Shown here piece by piece: positions 1 to 8,519 of a stretch of 64,000 nt of DNA. Position 1 is the first letter of the stretch. Each line of letters starts with the position of its first letter. The stretch comes from Virgibacillus doumboii (GTDB lineage Bacteria; Bacillota; Bacilli; Bacillales; Amphibacillaceae), in NCBI RefSeq assembly GCF_902806455.1, contig NZ_CADCWQ010000001.1, positions 186,001 through 250,000 of the forward strand, in the 5' to 3' direction. The notes under the pieces were generated by a model. That model searched no databases. It saw nothing but the letters and a program-made list of their open reading frames with translations, and was not told where the DNA came from. The position numbers and the translations under genes were made by a program.

Positions 1-173
1 CATAGGGACAGGTCCCGTGTCTCACTCAGGAAGGCGTTAACTTCGGCGATTTCATCTTGAACTTCGGCGATTTTCCACTAAACTCCGGCGATTCACAATT
101 AAACTTCGGCGACTTCACGCCAAACTCCGGCGATTTCCTCATTCGATGAGACAAGGTGCCTAGTCCCCCTGTC
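1..173. repeat. Interspersed element: five 21-nt units inside imperfect terminal inverted repeats
   Basis: The core 'actTCGGCGAt' (or actCCGGCGAt) recurs at 40, 61, 82, 103 and 124, an exact 21-nt period. The block is bounded by 'gggacaggtcccgtgtctca' (5-24) and its imperfect reverse complement at 146-172 (tgagaca...ctagtccccctgtc). Either strand of the repeat can be read as imperfect heptapeptides, but there is no start codon or ribosome site, so it is treated as non-coding. It abuts the stop codon of the next gene. Short 'gggacctgtccc'-like ends are familiar from intergenic DNA of Bacillaceae; that is recalled, not searched. Confidence 0.6.
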
Positions 174-1172
174 TTAATCCATCAATTCACCAATAATTTC
201 ATACGAACGTTTTCGGGCTTCCTGGTCAAAAATTTGAGAGTTGATGATGATCTCATCAGCTTGTGTTTGTTCGAGAAACGCTTCAAGACCATCGCGTACC
301 GTTTCTTTACTGCCGACTATCGTCGAGAAGGAATTGACCGACTGCTCGACTGCCGCTTTTTCCATTTCAGACCACACTTCATCAATGTTTTCAATTGGCG
401 GCTGTAATTTCATCGGCTGTCCCCTGCGAATGCTTAAGAATTGCTGTTGCTGGGTGGTGGCCAGGTACTTAGCCTGTTCATCCGTATCAGCGGCAATCAC
501 ATTCACACCAGGCATTGCATATGGTTTCTCCATTACTTCGGATGGCTGGAAATTATCACGATACAATTTCAATGCCCCGATTGTGTTATCCGGAGCAAAG
601 TGACTTGCAAATGAAAACGACAACCCTTTTTGGGCAGCAAGCTGTGCACTGAAGCCACTGGAGCCCAACAGCCAAATTGGGATGTTCAGTCCTTCTCCCG
701 GCACTGACTTAACACGCTCTGTTCCTGCAAAATAACCCTGCAATTCTTCAACCTGCATCGGAAAGTCCTCGACACGCTGGTTCAACGTCCGGCGCAGTGC
801 ATATGCCGTTACCTGATCCGTTCCGGGTGCCCGGCCAAGACCCAAATCGATTCGGCCCGGGTAAAGCGATTCCAGTGTACCGAACTGCTCTGCAATCACT
901 AACGATGCATGGTTTGGCAGCATAACGCCGCCGGAGCCGACACGCATATGGTTTGTTGTCCCGGCAATATGGCCGATAATCACCGAAGTTGCCGAGCTCG
1001 CTATTCCCGGCATATTGTGGTGTTCGGCAAGCCAGTAACGGTGGAATCCGGCTTTTTCCACGGTCTGGGCAAGATCAACACTGTTTTTAAAAGACTCTGA
1101 CGGGTTCCCGCCTTCCAGTACAGGTGCCAGGTCCAATACGGATAAAGGAATATTATTAAATGTTTTACTCAT
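174..1172 (-). CDS. LLM class flavin-dependent oxidoreductase
   Basis: A 332-residue luciferase-like monooxygenase family protein, expected to be a cytosolic TIM-barrel flavoprotein using reduced FMN; substrate unknown. Family motifs are RYWLAEHH (about 45-52), [10 protein letters not shown] (about 79-88) and [14 protein letters not shown] (about 104-117). This pattern belongs to the MsnO8/YvbT-like group common in Bacillus. I chose the ATG at 1172 because AAGGAG sits 8 nt upstream; an in-frame GTG at 1181 overlaps that ribosome site and is unlikely. It is transcribed away from the eps locus and stands alone. The product class is secure, the physiological role is not. Confidence 0.9.
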   Translation of the reverse strand: MSKTFNNIPLSVLDLAPVLEGGNPSESFKNSVDLAQTVEKAGFHRYWLAEHHNMPGIASSATSVIIGHIAGTTNHMRVGSGGVMLPNHASLVIAEQFGTLESLYPGRIDLGLGRAPGTDQVTAYALRRTLNQRVEDFPMQVEELQGYFAGTERVKSVPGEGLNIPIWLLGSSGFSAQLAAQKGLSFSFASHFAPDNTIGALKLYRDNFQPSEVMEKPYAMPGVNVIAADTDEQAKYLATTQQQQFLSIRRGQPMKLQPPIENIDEVWSEMEKAAVEQSVNSFSTIVGSKETVRDGLEAFLEQTQADEIIINSQIFDQEARKRSYEIIGELMD

Positions 1173-1189
1173 CTCATTCACTCCTTGTT

Positions 1190-1345
1190 AAGAAAAGCGT
1201 AAGCGCCCGTTTAGCAACGTACAAACTGCGCCCGCGCATCGCGGGTGGGTCGGCGTTGCCACGCAAAGACTCAGCCGATGTTGACTTATCGTAGTGGAGG
1301 AGTGTGAAGTTTGCTAGTTGCTGGGCGCTGGAGCTGGACATGGCT
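1190..1345. repeat. Bacillaceae-type interspersed repeat with inverted ends
   Basis: The left part 'agcgcccgtttagcaac' (about 1202-1220) is nearly complementary to the right part 'gttgctgggcgct' (about 1316-1328), enclosing GC-rich hairpins such as 'cccgcgcatcgcggg'. Its composition contrasts sharply with the AT-rich DNA that follows. From memory, elements ending in 'gggcgctggagctggaca' are repeated in many Bacillus-related genomes; I could not verify that here. Confidence 0.5.
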
Positions 1346-1599
1346 TACCATATCGCAAGCATAATAACGCCTCATATTTTATGCTTTCTTTTCTTATGAA
1401 GAATGATACGACGATTAGCAAACAACGTCCAATTATTAGCTTATACAGTTATGGCACCGATAAAATAAAAGAAACACGTAAATGGTTTTTCGTTCTAAAA
1501 AAGTGTCCTTACCCATACAATAAATTCGTGTGTTCTTAATTAAGAAATTGAAAGTTACTGTTTTCCTAAATAAAAATAAAAAATATTTTAAATTAACCG
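1346..1599. other. AT-rich gap without recognisable gene
   Basis: A short open frame crosses 1318-1539 but it begins inside the repeat, lacks a ribosome binding site and has no recognisable sequence. I see no RNA gene here; the eps promoter follows immediately. Confidence 0.5.
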
Positions 1600-1628
1600 T
1601 TGACTTGTTCATTATAAAGAACTATTAT
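1600..1628 (+). promoter_or_regulatory. Predicted eps promoter (sigma-A type)
   Basis: TTGACT (1600-1605) and TATTAT (1623-1628) are separated by exactly 17 nt. The spacer is entirely occupied by the 16-nt palindrome at 1607-1622, so repressor and RNA polymerase would compete. Transcription would start near 1635, leaving a leader of about 125 nt before epsA. Confidence 0.75.
1607..1622. promoter_or_regulatory. SinR-like operator 1 (eps promoter spacer)
   Basis: GTTCATTATAAAGAAC has GTTC/GAAC arms over 16 nt, the same length and arms as the B. subtilis SinR operator (half site GTTCTYT, inverted repeat). It lies between the -35 and -10 hexamers of the eps promoter. A SinR homologue is encoded at 13160-13501. 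Confidence 0.7.
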
Positions 1629-1686
1629 AAGAAATAATAACGAAAACAGTCCCTTATCAAAGCGGGGAAATTTTTTTGAATCTATT

Positions 1687-1702
1687 GTTCGCTATAAAGA
1701 AT
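1687..1702. promoter_or_regulatory. SinR-like operator 2 (eps leader)
   Basis: GTTCGCTATAAAGAAT matches operator 1 at 12 of 16 positions and lies exactly 80 nt downstream of it, in the transcribed leader. Paired operators are known in the B. subtilis eps control region. Confidence 0.55.
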
Positions 1703-1759
1703 ATTTAGGAAACACATGAATATAGATATAAAATCCTATGAAAATATAAGGTGGTTCTA

Positions 1760-2506
1760 TTGAGCAGATTAAAACAAAATAACTACATGGAACGGAAGCC
1801 GGTTAAAGAAATTAATTTAAAGGAATATTTCGAGGTTATCAGAAAACGGTTTTGGGTGATTATTCTTGTGACGGTAATTGCCACTTCAGTTGGATATTTT
1901 TATACCAACATGAATAATGTGCCACTTTATCAGACATCGACAAGGATTATTTTAGGCTCAGACAGCGACATGAAAACACTGATGGTCATGATTAAAGACC
2001 CAATCATTATGGAGATGGTTAAAAACGACCTGGAGCTTTCACGGAGTTCTGATAGTATCGCGAATCAAATCCAGGTTACGCGAATAGAAGATTCACAGGT
2101 TATCAAGATCGCTGTTACTGATACAAATCCGGAATTAGCTGTTGCTATTGCAAATTCAACCGCAGCATCATTTAAAAGCGGGATTGCAGACATACTTGAT
2201 TTTAAAGAAGTCCAGCTGCTGTCCGCTGCCGAGGAAAACCCGTTTCCGATCAATAGCAGCCAAAATAAGATCGTTATTGTTGCATCGGTCTTCGGGCTGT
2301 TAACGGGAATTGGATTGGTGTTTTTGCTTGATACGCTGGATGGAACGGTGCGAAAAGAAAGTGAAATTGAAGATATTTTGGGTGTTCCAGTAATTGGGGT
2401 TGTTCCAAACATGAACAGGCAGAAATTTATAAAAACCAAAAGTAAGAGTGATAATAAACAAAAACAGGAATTTAAACAGAGAGGTGAGACAGTTGATATT
2501 AAATAG
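1760..2506 (+). CDS. epsA: EpsA-like Wzz/tyrosine-kinase modulator
   Basis: Membrane modulator of the bacterial tyrosine kinase EpsB, of the Wzz/CapA family that governs polysaccharide chain length. The protein has 248 residues with TM1 near 31-48, an extracytoplasmic domain, a Pro-containing segment before TM2 (ENPFPIN) and TM2 near 171-190, then a short basic cytoplasmic tail that would contact EpsB. The start is TTG 1760 with AAGGTGG five bases upstream; the upstream GTG lies inside that ribosome site. Its end overlaps epsB by 14 nt. First gene of the eps locus, behind a promoter carrying SinR-like sites. Confidence 0.9.
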   Translation: MSRLKQNNYMERKPVKEINLKEYFEVIRKRFWVIILVTVIATSVGYFYTNMNNVPLYQTSTRIILGSDSDMKTLMVMIKDPIIMEMVKNDLELSRSSDSIANQIQVTRIEDSQVIKIAVTDTNPELAVAIANSTAASFKSGIADILDFKEVQLLSAAEENPFPINSSQNKIVIVASVFGLLTGIGLVFLLDTLDGTVRKESEIEDILGVPVIGVVPNMNRQKFIKTKSKSDNKQKQEFKQRGETVDIK

Positions 2507-3152
2507 ACGAACAAACGCAATTCATTTGAAAAAGCGAAACCTTATCACATACTCAAATCCTGATTCTGTCGTGTCCGATCAGTTCAGAACAATTCGTACA
2601 AATATTACATTCCTGACAGGAGAGACGGACAATAGAGTCTTTCTTATCACGTCACCAGGGGCGGGCGAGGGAAAATCAACGACAATAGCAAACCTGGCAG
2701 TATCCCTTGCGCAACAAAAAGAAAAAGTACTATTAATCGATGCCAACTTAAGAGAGCCGATTATTGACAGTCTGTTTAAAGTTCCAAACAGGCTTGGGTT
2801 AACAGACGTACTTCATGAACATGCAACGCTTGATGAGGCTGTTTATGCTACGGGAATTGGGAAACTGGACATTTTGACAAGTGGTTCCATGACCTTTAAC
2901 CCTGGGGAAGTTCTTGGTAACGAAATCATGACCAGGATGCTGCAAGGGGCAGGGGTTGCTTACGATACGGTGCTGATTGATTCTCCTGCTGTTTTGCAGT
3001 CAACGGAAACCAGGGTCCTGGCGAATCAATGTGATGGCGTCGTATTAGTACTGACCCGTGGCAAGACTACTATGGATAAAGCAGCTGAAGCAGGGAAAGT
3101 GCTTGAGCTGTCACTGGCAAACCTGGTAGGCTCCATTATTATAGAAAAATAA
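2493..3152 (+). CDS. epsB: EpsB-like bacterial tyrosine kinase (CpsD/CapB family)
   Basis: Cytoplasmic BY-kinase partner of EpsA, regulating exopolysaccharide assembly. Of 219 residues, Walker A is SPGAGEGKST (about 54-63), Walker A' is VLLIDANLREP (about 79-89) and Walker B is VLIDSP (about 160-165). The C-terminus ends GSIIIEK without the tyrosine cluster that most BY-kinases autophosphorylate; the last tyrosine I see is in GVAYDTV near 157. The TTG at 2493 has AGAGGTGAG upstream; an ATG at 2448 would run deep into epsA. Translation is probably coupled to epsA. Confidence 0.9.
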   Translation: MILNRRTNAIHLKKRNLITYSNPDSVVSDQFRTIRTNITFLTGETDNRVFLITSPGAGEGKSTTIANLAVSLAQQKEKVLLIDANLREPIIDSLFKVPNRLGLTDVLHEHATLDEAVYATGIGKLDILTSGSMTFNPGEVLGNEIMTRMLQGAGVAYDTVLIDSPAVLQSTETRVLANQCDGVVLVLTRGKTTMDKAAEAGKVLELSLANLVGSIIIEK

Positions 3153-3170
3153 TATTTTTTTACATATTTT

Positions 3171-3186
3171 GTTCTCTATTAAGAAT
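3171..3186. promoter_or_regulatory. SinR-like operator 3 (epsB-epsC gap)
   Basis: GTTCTCTATTAAGAAT, 16 nt, carries the exact B. subtilis half site GTTCTCT. It sits 19 nt after epsB and about 40 nt before the EAR element. It could block an internal promoter or act as a roadblock; no clear -35/-10 pair was seen. Confidence 0.5.
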
Positions 3187-3221
3187 TAAATTATGTTAAA
3201 AGTGCGTTATAAAGAAATAAT

Positions 3222-3345
3222 TCAGGTGATGTCTACTTGCCGTTATCGATGTAGGCACTCGATCATGCTGTGGGTTTATCCAATATAAACCTTAGACGCC
3301 TGTCGTCGGTAGTGTGGTGTGAGGGCGGGTTGGATGCCCATTTCA
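3222..3345 (+). promoter_or_regulatory. EAR element (eps-associated antitermination RNA)
   Basis: The gap between epsB and epsC is where the EAR RNA lies in Bacillales. Visible structure: GTCTA (3231-3235) can pair with TAGAC (3293-3297), enclosing a perfect 7-bp hairpin GGTTTAT/ATAAACC (3273-3279 with 3285-3291), followed by GGGC...GCCC near 3322-3338. EAR is established as a cis-acting RNA that makes RNA polymerase ignore downstream terminators in eps and capsule operons. Identification rests on position, length and these stems; a covariance-model search (Rfam EAR) would settle it. Confidence 0.75.
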
Positions 3346-3382
3346 TTACATATAAAAAAATTCATGGGAAAGGAGGATGCGT

Positions 3383-5209
3383 GTGACATACAGGCAGCGA
3401 TTATCGCTATTCATCATTATCGATTCATGTATTATACTTACCGCTATTTTTATCAGCAGTTTTCTGGTTAATGCAAGCATTTATGTCATTACTGTGCCGC
3501 TGATAATTAGCTGCATAACGATTCTTCTTTGTCACTATATTTTCTCCATAAGATATAAACTCTACAAAAAAATATGGGAATACGCCAGCACGAAGGAATT
3601 ATTAATTATTTTTAAAATAGTTACTTTTTCAATCTTGTCTGCAGTTATCATTCAGTATCTTTATACACAGGAAATTTCCTACAGACTTCTGGCAGTAACC
3701 TGGCTGCTTCACATGTTTTTAATTGGCGGATCACGATTTGTCTGGCGGCTGTACCGGGATACGGTCATGAACAAGCATGACAATAAAATCAGAACATTAA
3801 TCATTGGCGCTGGATCTGCAGGGACGATGGTGGCGCGGCAATTGTTGAAAAATAACGAGGGTGATCTTCTGCCAGTCGCTTTCATTGATGATGATACGAG
3901 GAAGCATCATCTCGATCTTCTTGGTCTACCCGTCATTGGTGGTATTAAAAAAATTGCCGAATGTGTGGAAGAACTCAACATTGATAATATAATCATCTCG
4001 ATTCCGTCACTCAGCAAAAAGGAACTGAACGCCATTTTTCAGGAATGTGCTAAAACCAAAGCACAGACGAAAATTCTGCCGCTGCTGGAAGACTTAATCA
4101 CGGGAAAAGTTTCGGTCAATCAGTTCCGTGATGTGCAGGTTGAGGACCTTCTGGGCAGGGACCCGGTGGATATGGATATCGAAAGTATTTCGGAATATAT
4201 CACGAATAAGGTAGTTCTGGTTACAGGGGCTGGTGGTTCCATCGGTTCGGAGATAGCCCGGCAAATTTCGGAGTTTAATCCAAAAAAGCTTATTTTACTT
4301 GGGCATGGCGAGAACAGTATTTATTCGATTGAAATGGAGCTGAAAGAAATCTTTCCATCCAGCCAGGTTGAATTTATAACGGAAATCGCTGATGTACAGG
4401 ATGTGAAAAAGATGATGGCTGTTATGCGTACCTATAAACCGGACGTTGTTTATCATGCTGCAGCACACAAACATGTTCCGCTAATGGAACGAAATCCTGA
4501 AGAAGCGGTTAAAAACAATATTATCGGAACAAGAAATACAGCAAGAGCGGCAAGCTGGAACCACGTAAAAACGTTTGTCATGGTATCAACCGATAAGGCG
4601 GTTAATCCGACAAGCGTGATGGGCGCATCAAAGCGGCTTGCTGAAATGATTATCCAGGATATGGATAAAAACAGCAAAACAAAATTTGTTGCCGTCCGGT
4701 TCGGTAATGTACTGGGAAGCCGAGGCAGTGTGATTCCATTATTTAAAAAACAAATTGAAAAAGGCGGTCCGGTGACAGTAACCCATCCGGAAATGGTCCG
4801 TTACTTCATGACCATTCCTGAAAGCTCAAGGCTTGTTATTCAGGCAGGTGCACTTGCAGATGGTGGAGAGATTTTCGTTCTGGATATGGGGGATCCAGTG
4901 AAAATAGTGGAGCTCGCCAAAAACCTGATCAAACTGTCCGGAAACTCCATTGATGATATTGGACTGGAATTCACCGGTATACGACCAGGCGAAAAACTTT
5001 TCGAAGAGCTGCTGCAGAAAGATGAAATACACGAACAGCACGTCTATCCAAAAATATATATCGGCAAAACAACGGAACTCTATATGGAGGATATTGATAA
5101 AATCATAACAAGCTATGCCAGCTTTAATAAAGACACACTTCGCAAGCAACTGCTGAAACTGGCAAATAATGAAGTAACCCGTGAATCTAAATCAGCGGTT
5201 ACGATTTAA
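3383..5209 (+). CDS. epsC: EpsC-like nucleotide-sugar 4,6-dehydratase (CapD/PglF family)
   Basis: Membrane-bound dehydratase expected to convert UDP-GlcNAc to a 4-keto-6-deoxy sugar, first step of the EPS-specific sugar. The 608 residues have four N-terminal TM segments (about 8-115), a Rossmann-like domain with GAGSAG (142-147), and a C-terminal SDR domain with TGAGGSIG (281-288). The usual SDR tyrosine is methionine (M413 in MGASK, K417), as is typical of this dehydratase family. GTG 3383 is chosen because AGGAGG lies 6 nt before it; the ATG at 3377 touches the ribosome site. Confidence 0.93.
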   Translation: MTYRQRLSLFIIIDSCIILTAIFISSFLVNASIYVITVPLIISCITILLCHYIFSIRYKLYKKIWEYASTKELLIIFKIVTFSILSAVIIQYLYTQEISYRLLAVTWLLHMFLIGGSRFVWRLYRDTVMNKHDNKIRTLIIGAGSAGTMVARQLLKNNEGDLLPVAFIDDDTRKHHLDLLGLPVIGGIKKIAECVEELNIDNIIISIPSLSKKELNAIFQECAKTKAQTKILPLLEDLITGKVSVNQFRDVQVEDLLGRDPVDMDIESISEYITNKVVLVTGAGGSIGSEIARQISEFNPKKLILLGHGENSIYSIEMELKEIFPSSQVEFITEIADVQDVKKMMAVMRTYKPDVVYHAAAHKHVPLMERNPEEAVKNNIIGTRNTARAASWNHVKTFVMVSTDKAVNPTSVMGASKRLAEMIIQDMDKNSKTKFVAVRFGNVLGSRGSVIPLFKKQIEKGGPVTVTHPEMVRYFMTIPESSRLVIQAGALADGGEIFVLDMGDPVKIVELAKNLIKLSGNSIDDIGLEFTGIRPGEKLFEELLQKDEIHEQHVYPKIYIGKTTELYMEDIDKIITSYASFNKDTLRKQLLKLANNEVTRESKSAVTI

Positions 5210-5254
5210 ATGAAAACTGCGGGTTCAAAGCAAACATCCAAGGAGGTGATGCCA

Positions 5255-6409
5255 ATGAAAAAGAAAATACTGTATTGCGCAACCGTTGATTATCATTTTA
5301 AAGCATTTCATTTACCATATATGAAATGGTTTAAAGAACAGGGATGGGACATTGATGTCGCCGCAGCAGGCAATATCAATTTACCGTATACAGACAATAA
5401 ATACGATATTCCCATCGAACGCTCTCCATTCAGCCGATCCAATATAAAGGCGTATAAACAGCTAAAGGAAATTATCAATCAGAATAAGTATTCCATTATT
5501 CATTGTCATACACCTTTGGGGGGAGTATTGGCACGGTTGGCAGCACGTCAGGCCAGGAAGCAGGGGACAAAACTGATTTATACAGCACACGGATTTCATT
5601 TTTGTAAAGGATCACCTCTGATCAACTGGCTTATTTATTATCCAATTGAAAAGTTTCTGTCACGCTATACCGACAGTTTAATAACCATTAATCAGGAGGA
5701 CTATGAACTAGCCAAAAAACACCGGTTCAAAGCCGGAAAAATTGAGAAAGTCCATGGTGTCGGAGTAGATACGGTACGCTTTAAACCGATGGAAGAAAAT
5801 AATAAAGCTGAACTGAAAAAGTCATTTGGCTATCATGCCGATGACTTTTTATTGTTTAACGCATCCGAATTTAACACAAATAAAAATCAGCAGTTTCTGC
5901 TTCAATCGATGGTTCACCTAAAAGATGCATGTCCAAACGCCAGGTTGCTGCTTGCTGGAGATGGGGCATCACTGGAAACATGCAAAGAGCTCGCTGGCAA
6001 ACTTGAAATTAATCATATGGTTGATTTTCTAGGGTTTAGAAAGGATATTGATCAGCTCCTGCCAATGTGCGATATTGCGGTCGCCTCAAGCTACCGTGAA
6101 GGACTTCCCGTTAATATCATGGAGGCGATGGCATGCGGCTTGCCTGTTGTGGCTATGGAGAACAGGGGGCATCGTGAACTTGTACAAAATAATAAAACCG
6201 GATGGACGCTGGCCGAATGGGATGCGGAGGCATTCGCCAAAAAAATAAAAGCGCTCGCAACCGCAGTAGATATGAAAAAACAGCTTGGACTAAACGGGCG
6301 TGATGCCATTATTTCAACGTACAGTACAACAAAAGTATTAGCAGAAACAAGCCGGATTTACCAATCTTTTATGGTAGAACAGGAGGAAACCGTGTGGGCA
6401 GCCCATTAA
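5255..6409 (+). CDS. epsD: EpsD-like glycosyltransferase (GT4)
   Basis: Cytosolic or membrane-associated glycosyltransferase adding a sugar to the lipid-linked EPS repeat. The 384-residue GT-B fold starts MKKKILYCATVDYHFKAFH, very close to B. subtilis EpsD as I recall it, with HCHTPLGGVLARLAAR in the N-terminal half and the donor-site motif REGLPVNIMEAMACGLP in the C-terminal half (E-x7-E). ATG 5255 follows AAGGAGGTGATGCCA; an earlier in-frame ATG at 5210 directly after the epsC stop lacks a ribosome site. Its end overlaps the next gene by 16 nt. Confidence 0.9.
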   Translation: MKKKILYCATVDYHFKAFHLPYMKWFKEQGWDIDVAAAGNINLPYTDNKYDIPIERSPFSRSNIKAYKQLKEIINQNKYSIIHCHTPLGGVLARLAARQARKQGTKLIYTAHGFHFCKGSPLINWLIYYPIEKFLSRYTDSLITINQEDYELAKKHRFKAGKIEKVHGVGVDTVRFKPMEENNKAELKKSFGYHADDFLLFNASEFNTNKNQQFLLQSMVHLKDACPNARLLLAGDGASLETCKELAGKLEINHMVDFLGFRKDIDQLLPMCDIAVASSYREGLPVNIMEAMACGLPVVAMENRGHRELVQNNKTGWTLAEWDAEAFAKKIKALATAVDMKKQLGLNGRDAIISTYSTTKVLAETSRIYQSFMVEQEETVWAAH

Positions 6410-7512
6410 GAGTATTGCATGTTGCTGTAAATATGAACCGTGGCGGTGCCGAGACACTGATTATGAATCTGTACCGAAATATTGAGAGATCAAAAGTCCA
6501 GTTTGATTTCCTCACATGCAAAGAAGGAGTATTTGATGACGAAATCCGTCAAAAAGGCGGGAGAATTCACCGCATACCTTATGTTACCGAAGCAGGGCAT
6601 ACGGGCTTTAATCGGCAGCTGAGGCAATTCTTTCAGAAGCACCCGGAGTACAGAATTGTTCATTCGCATATGGACAAAATGAGCGGTTTCATCCTAAAAG
6701 CAGCCGGGAAAGCAGGTGTTCCGGTGCGAATCGCTCATAGTCATAATACGGAAAGTGAAGGTGGATTTGGGTCAAAGGCCTATAAATGGTATGCAGGAAG
6801 TCGTATAAAGTCTGCTGCAACACATTATTTTGCCTGTTCGCTGGCAGCGGCGGACTGGTTGTTTACGAATCAGTCCGGAAAAGCATTCATTCTGAAAAAT
6901 GGAATAGAAACAGATAAATTTCAGTTTTCGCGGACGTCGCGTGAATCGATAAGAAATGAATTAAATCTGGAAAAGAATACATTGGTTTTGGGACACGTTG
7001 GCCGATTCGCATCACAGAAAAATCACTTGTTTTTACTTGATATATTTACCGGTTTACAGAAGGAATTCCCAAATTCTGTTCTTTTGCTGGCCGGTGATGG
7101 ACCGTTGAAAAACGCCATTGAAGAAAAAATAAAATCGTTGAACCTTGAGAGCAAAGTGAGATTACTGGGTATCCGAAAAGATATTAACGCACTGTTGCAG
7201 GCATTTGATATTTTTATTTTCCCGTCCATTCATGAAGGGTTGCCGGTTACCCTGGTCGAGGCGCAGGGTGCAGGACTGCCATGTCTGGTTTCTGACAGGA
7301 TCACAAAAGAAGTTGATATGGGGGCAGGTCTGATGGAACATCTTCCATTAACTGATAGAAATGCCTGGGTCAAGCGTATTATCCATTTAGAAAAAGAACT
7401 TCACACTCGAACGATTGATCAGACTGCTTTAGCTGACAAAGGATATGACATCCGAAAAACGGCTGAGCAAACACAAACAACCTATTTATCACTGGGAGAG
7501 CAAGCGATATGA
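6394..7512 (+). CDS. epsF: EpsF-like glycosyltransferase (GT4)
   Basis: GT-B glycosyltransferase of 372 residues. The N-terminus LRVLHVAVNMNRGGAETL and IVHSHMDKMSG, with the C-terminal donor motif HEGLPVTLVEAQGAGLP, match the EpsF/CapM-type GT4 group. GTG 6394 has AGGAGG 7 nt upstream, inside the end of epsD, and the stop overlaps the next start (ATGA at 7509). A paralogue with the same N-terminal pattern (NRAGTETMLMNIFRNI) lies at 13529. Acceptor and donor sugars cannot be read from sequence. Confidence 0.88.
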   Translation: MGSPLRVLHVAVNMNRGGAETLIMNLYRNIERSKVQFDFLTCKEGVFDDEIRQKGGRIHRIPYVTEAGHTGFNRQLRQFFQKHPEYRIVHSHMDKMSGFILKAAGKAGVPVRIAHSHNTESEGGFGSKAYKWYAGSRIKSAATHYFACSLAAADWLFTNQSGKAFILKNGIETDKFQFSRTSRESIRNELNLEKNTLVLGHVGRFASQKNHLFLLDIFTGLQKEFPNSVLLLAGDGPLKNAIEEKIKSLNLESKVRLLGIRKDINALLQAFDIFIFPSIHEGLPVTLVEAQGAGLPCLVSDRITKEVDMGAGLMEHLPLTDRNAWVKRIIHLEKELHTRTIDQTALADKGYDIRKTAEQTQTTYLSLGEQAI

Positions 7513-8402
7513 AAAAGTTAACGGTATTCACCCCGGCCTACAACCGGGCATATTGTCTTGATAAATGTTATGAGAGTCTCAAAAGGCAGTCATGCAAGGA
7601 TTTTATCTGGTTAATTATTGATGATGGATCCACCGATAATACAAGCGAGATGGTAAACACGTGGATAGAAGAGAACGAGATTCAAATACACTATCACCAT
7701 CAAAAAAATCAGGGAATGCATGGTGCGCATAACACAGCATATGAACTAATCGAAACCGAGTTAAATGTTTGTATCGATTCGGATGACTATATGCCGGATG
7801 ATGCAGTTGAAAAGATACTGTCCTTCTGGAATATGTACGGTGGTGACCATGTCAGCGGTATCATCGGACTTGACGCCGACAGTGACAATCAAATAATCGG
7901 TACGAAATCACCGGTTCACATAAAACAGTCAACACTGTTTGACCTGTATAACAAACATCGGGTTACCGGTGATAAAAAATTGGTCTATCGGTCAGCGTTA
8001 ACAAAAAAATACCCATACCCAGTCTTCCCGGATGAAAAATATGTCGGGCTTGCTTACAAGTATTTCATGCTTGATAAAGACTACGAAATGCTGTTAATGA
8101 ATGAAGTTCTATGTTGTGTGGAATACCTTCCCGATGGTTCATCCCGGAATATGCTTCACCAGTACATGAGGAATCCAAATGGCTTTTCTTTTTACCGCAA
8201 AGAATTGATGAAATTGCCTTTTGCTGGTGGGTTATATAAATTCAGGCAGGCGATACATTATGTATCTAGCAGTTTGATAAGCAGAAACCGGGCATTTTTA
8301 CAGGAGACACCAAGTAAACTGCTGACAATTGCTGCCATGCCATTCGGTTTTTTATTGTATCTGTATATAAAAACCAAAACGCGGACAGTTAACGCTTCGT
8401 AA
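7509..8402 (+). CDS. Family 2 glycosyltransferase (GT-A)
   Basis: A 297-residue GT-A protein: N-terminal nucleotide-binding segment LTVFTPAYNRAYCLDKCYESL, LIIDDGSTDNT, then the metal-binding DxD variant CIDSDDYM (about residues 88-95). The C-terminal part is helical and ends with a hydrophobic stretch (LLTIAAMPFGFLLYLYI) that could anchor it to the membrane. Its place between epsF and epsG is where B. subtilis has EPS glycosyltransferases, but it is not clearly EpsE or EpsH. ATGA overlap couples it to epsF. A perfect hairpin follows at 8417. Confidence 0.85.
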   Translation: MKKLTVFTPAYNRAYCLDKCYESLKRQSCKDFIWLIIDDGSTDNTSEMVNTWIEENEIQIHYHHQKNQGMHGAHNTAYELIETELNVCIDSDDYMPDDAVEKILSFWNMYGGDHVSGIIGLDADSDNQIIGTKSPVHIKQSTLFDLYNKHRVTGDKKLVYRSALTKKYPYPVFPDEKYVGLAYKYFMLDKDYEMLLMNEVLCCVEYLPDGSSRNMLHQYMRNPNGFSFYRKELMKLPFAGGLYKFRQAIHYVSSSLISRNRAFLQETPSKLLTIAAMPFGFLLYLYIKTKTRTVNAS

Positions 8403-8416
8403 TTTTTTATATAAAC

Positions 8417-8440
8417 GAAATCGGCTTACTCGCCGATTTC
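8417..8440. other. Perfect intra-operon hairpin without T-run
   Basis: GAAATCGGC and GCCGATTTC form a 9-bp stem with a 6-nt loop in the gap between the GT2 gene and epsG. Only 'ttacaatcc' follows, so it is not a standard terminator. It could stabilise the upstream mRNA or pause polymerase; an EAR-modified polymerase would pass it. Confidence 0.45.
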
Positions 8441-8519
8441 TTACAATCCGATTTCCGGCATCTGACTTCTAGAAAGACGAGGCGTGAGCCGAGTATTTCT
8501 TATGAAAGGGATTTATCAA

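Noticed and set aside
1..173. CRISPR array
   Set aside because: Units are 21 nt with about 11 conserved bases and drifting remainder, not repeats with unique spacers; no cas genes.
1318..1539. 73-codon open frame before the eps promoter
   Set aside because: Starts within an interspersed repeat, has no ribosome binding site and no protein-like composition.
8417..8440. Rho-independent terminator splitting the eps operon
   Set aside because: The stem is perfect but no T-run follows on the coding strand; kept only as a hairpin.
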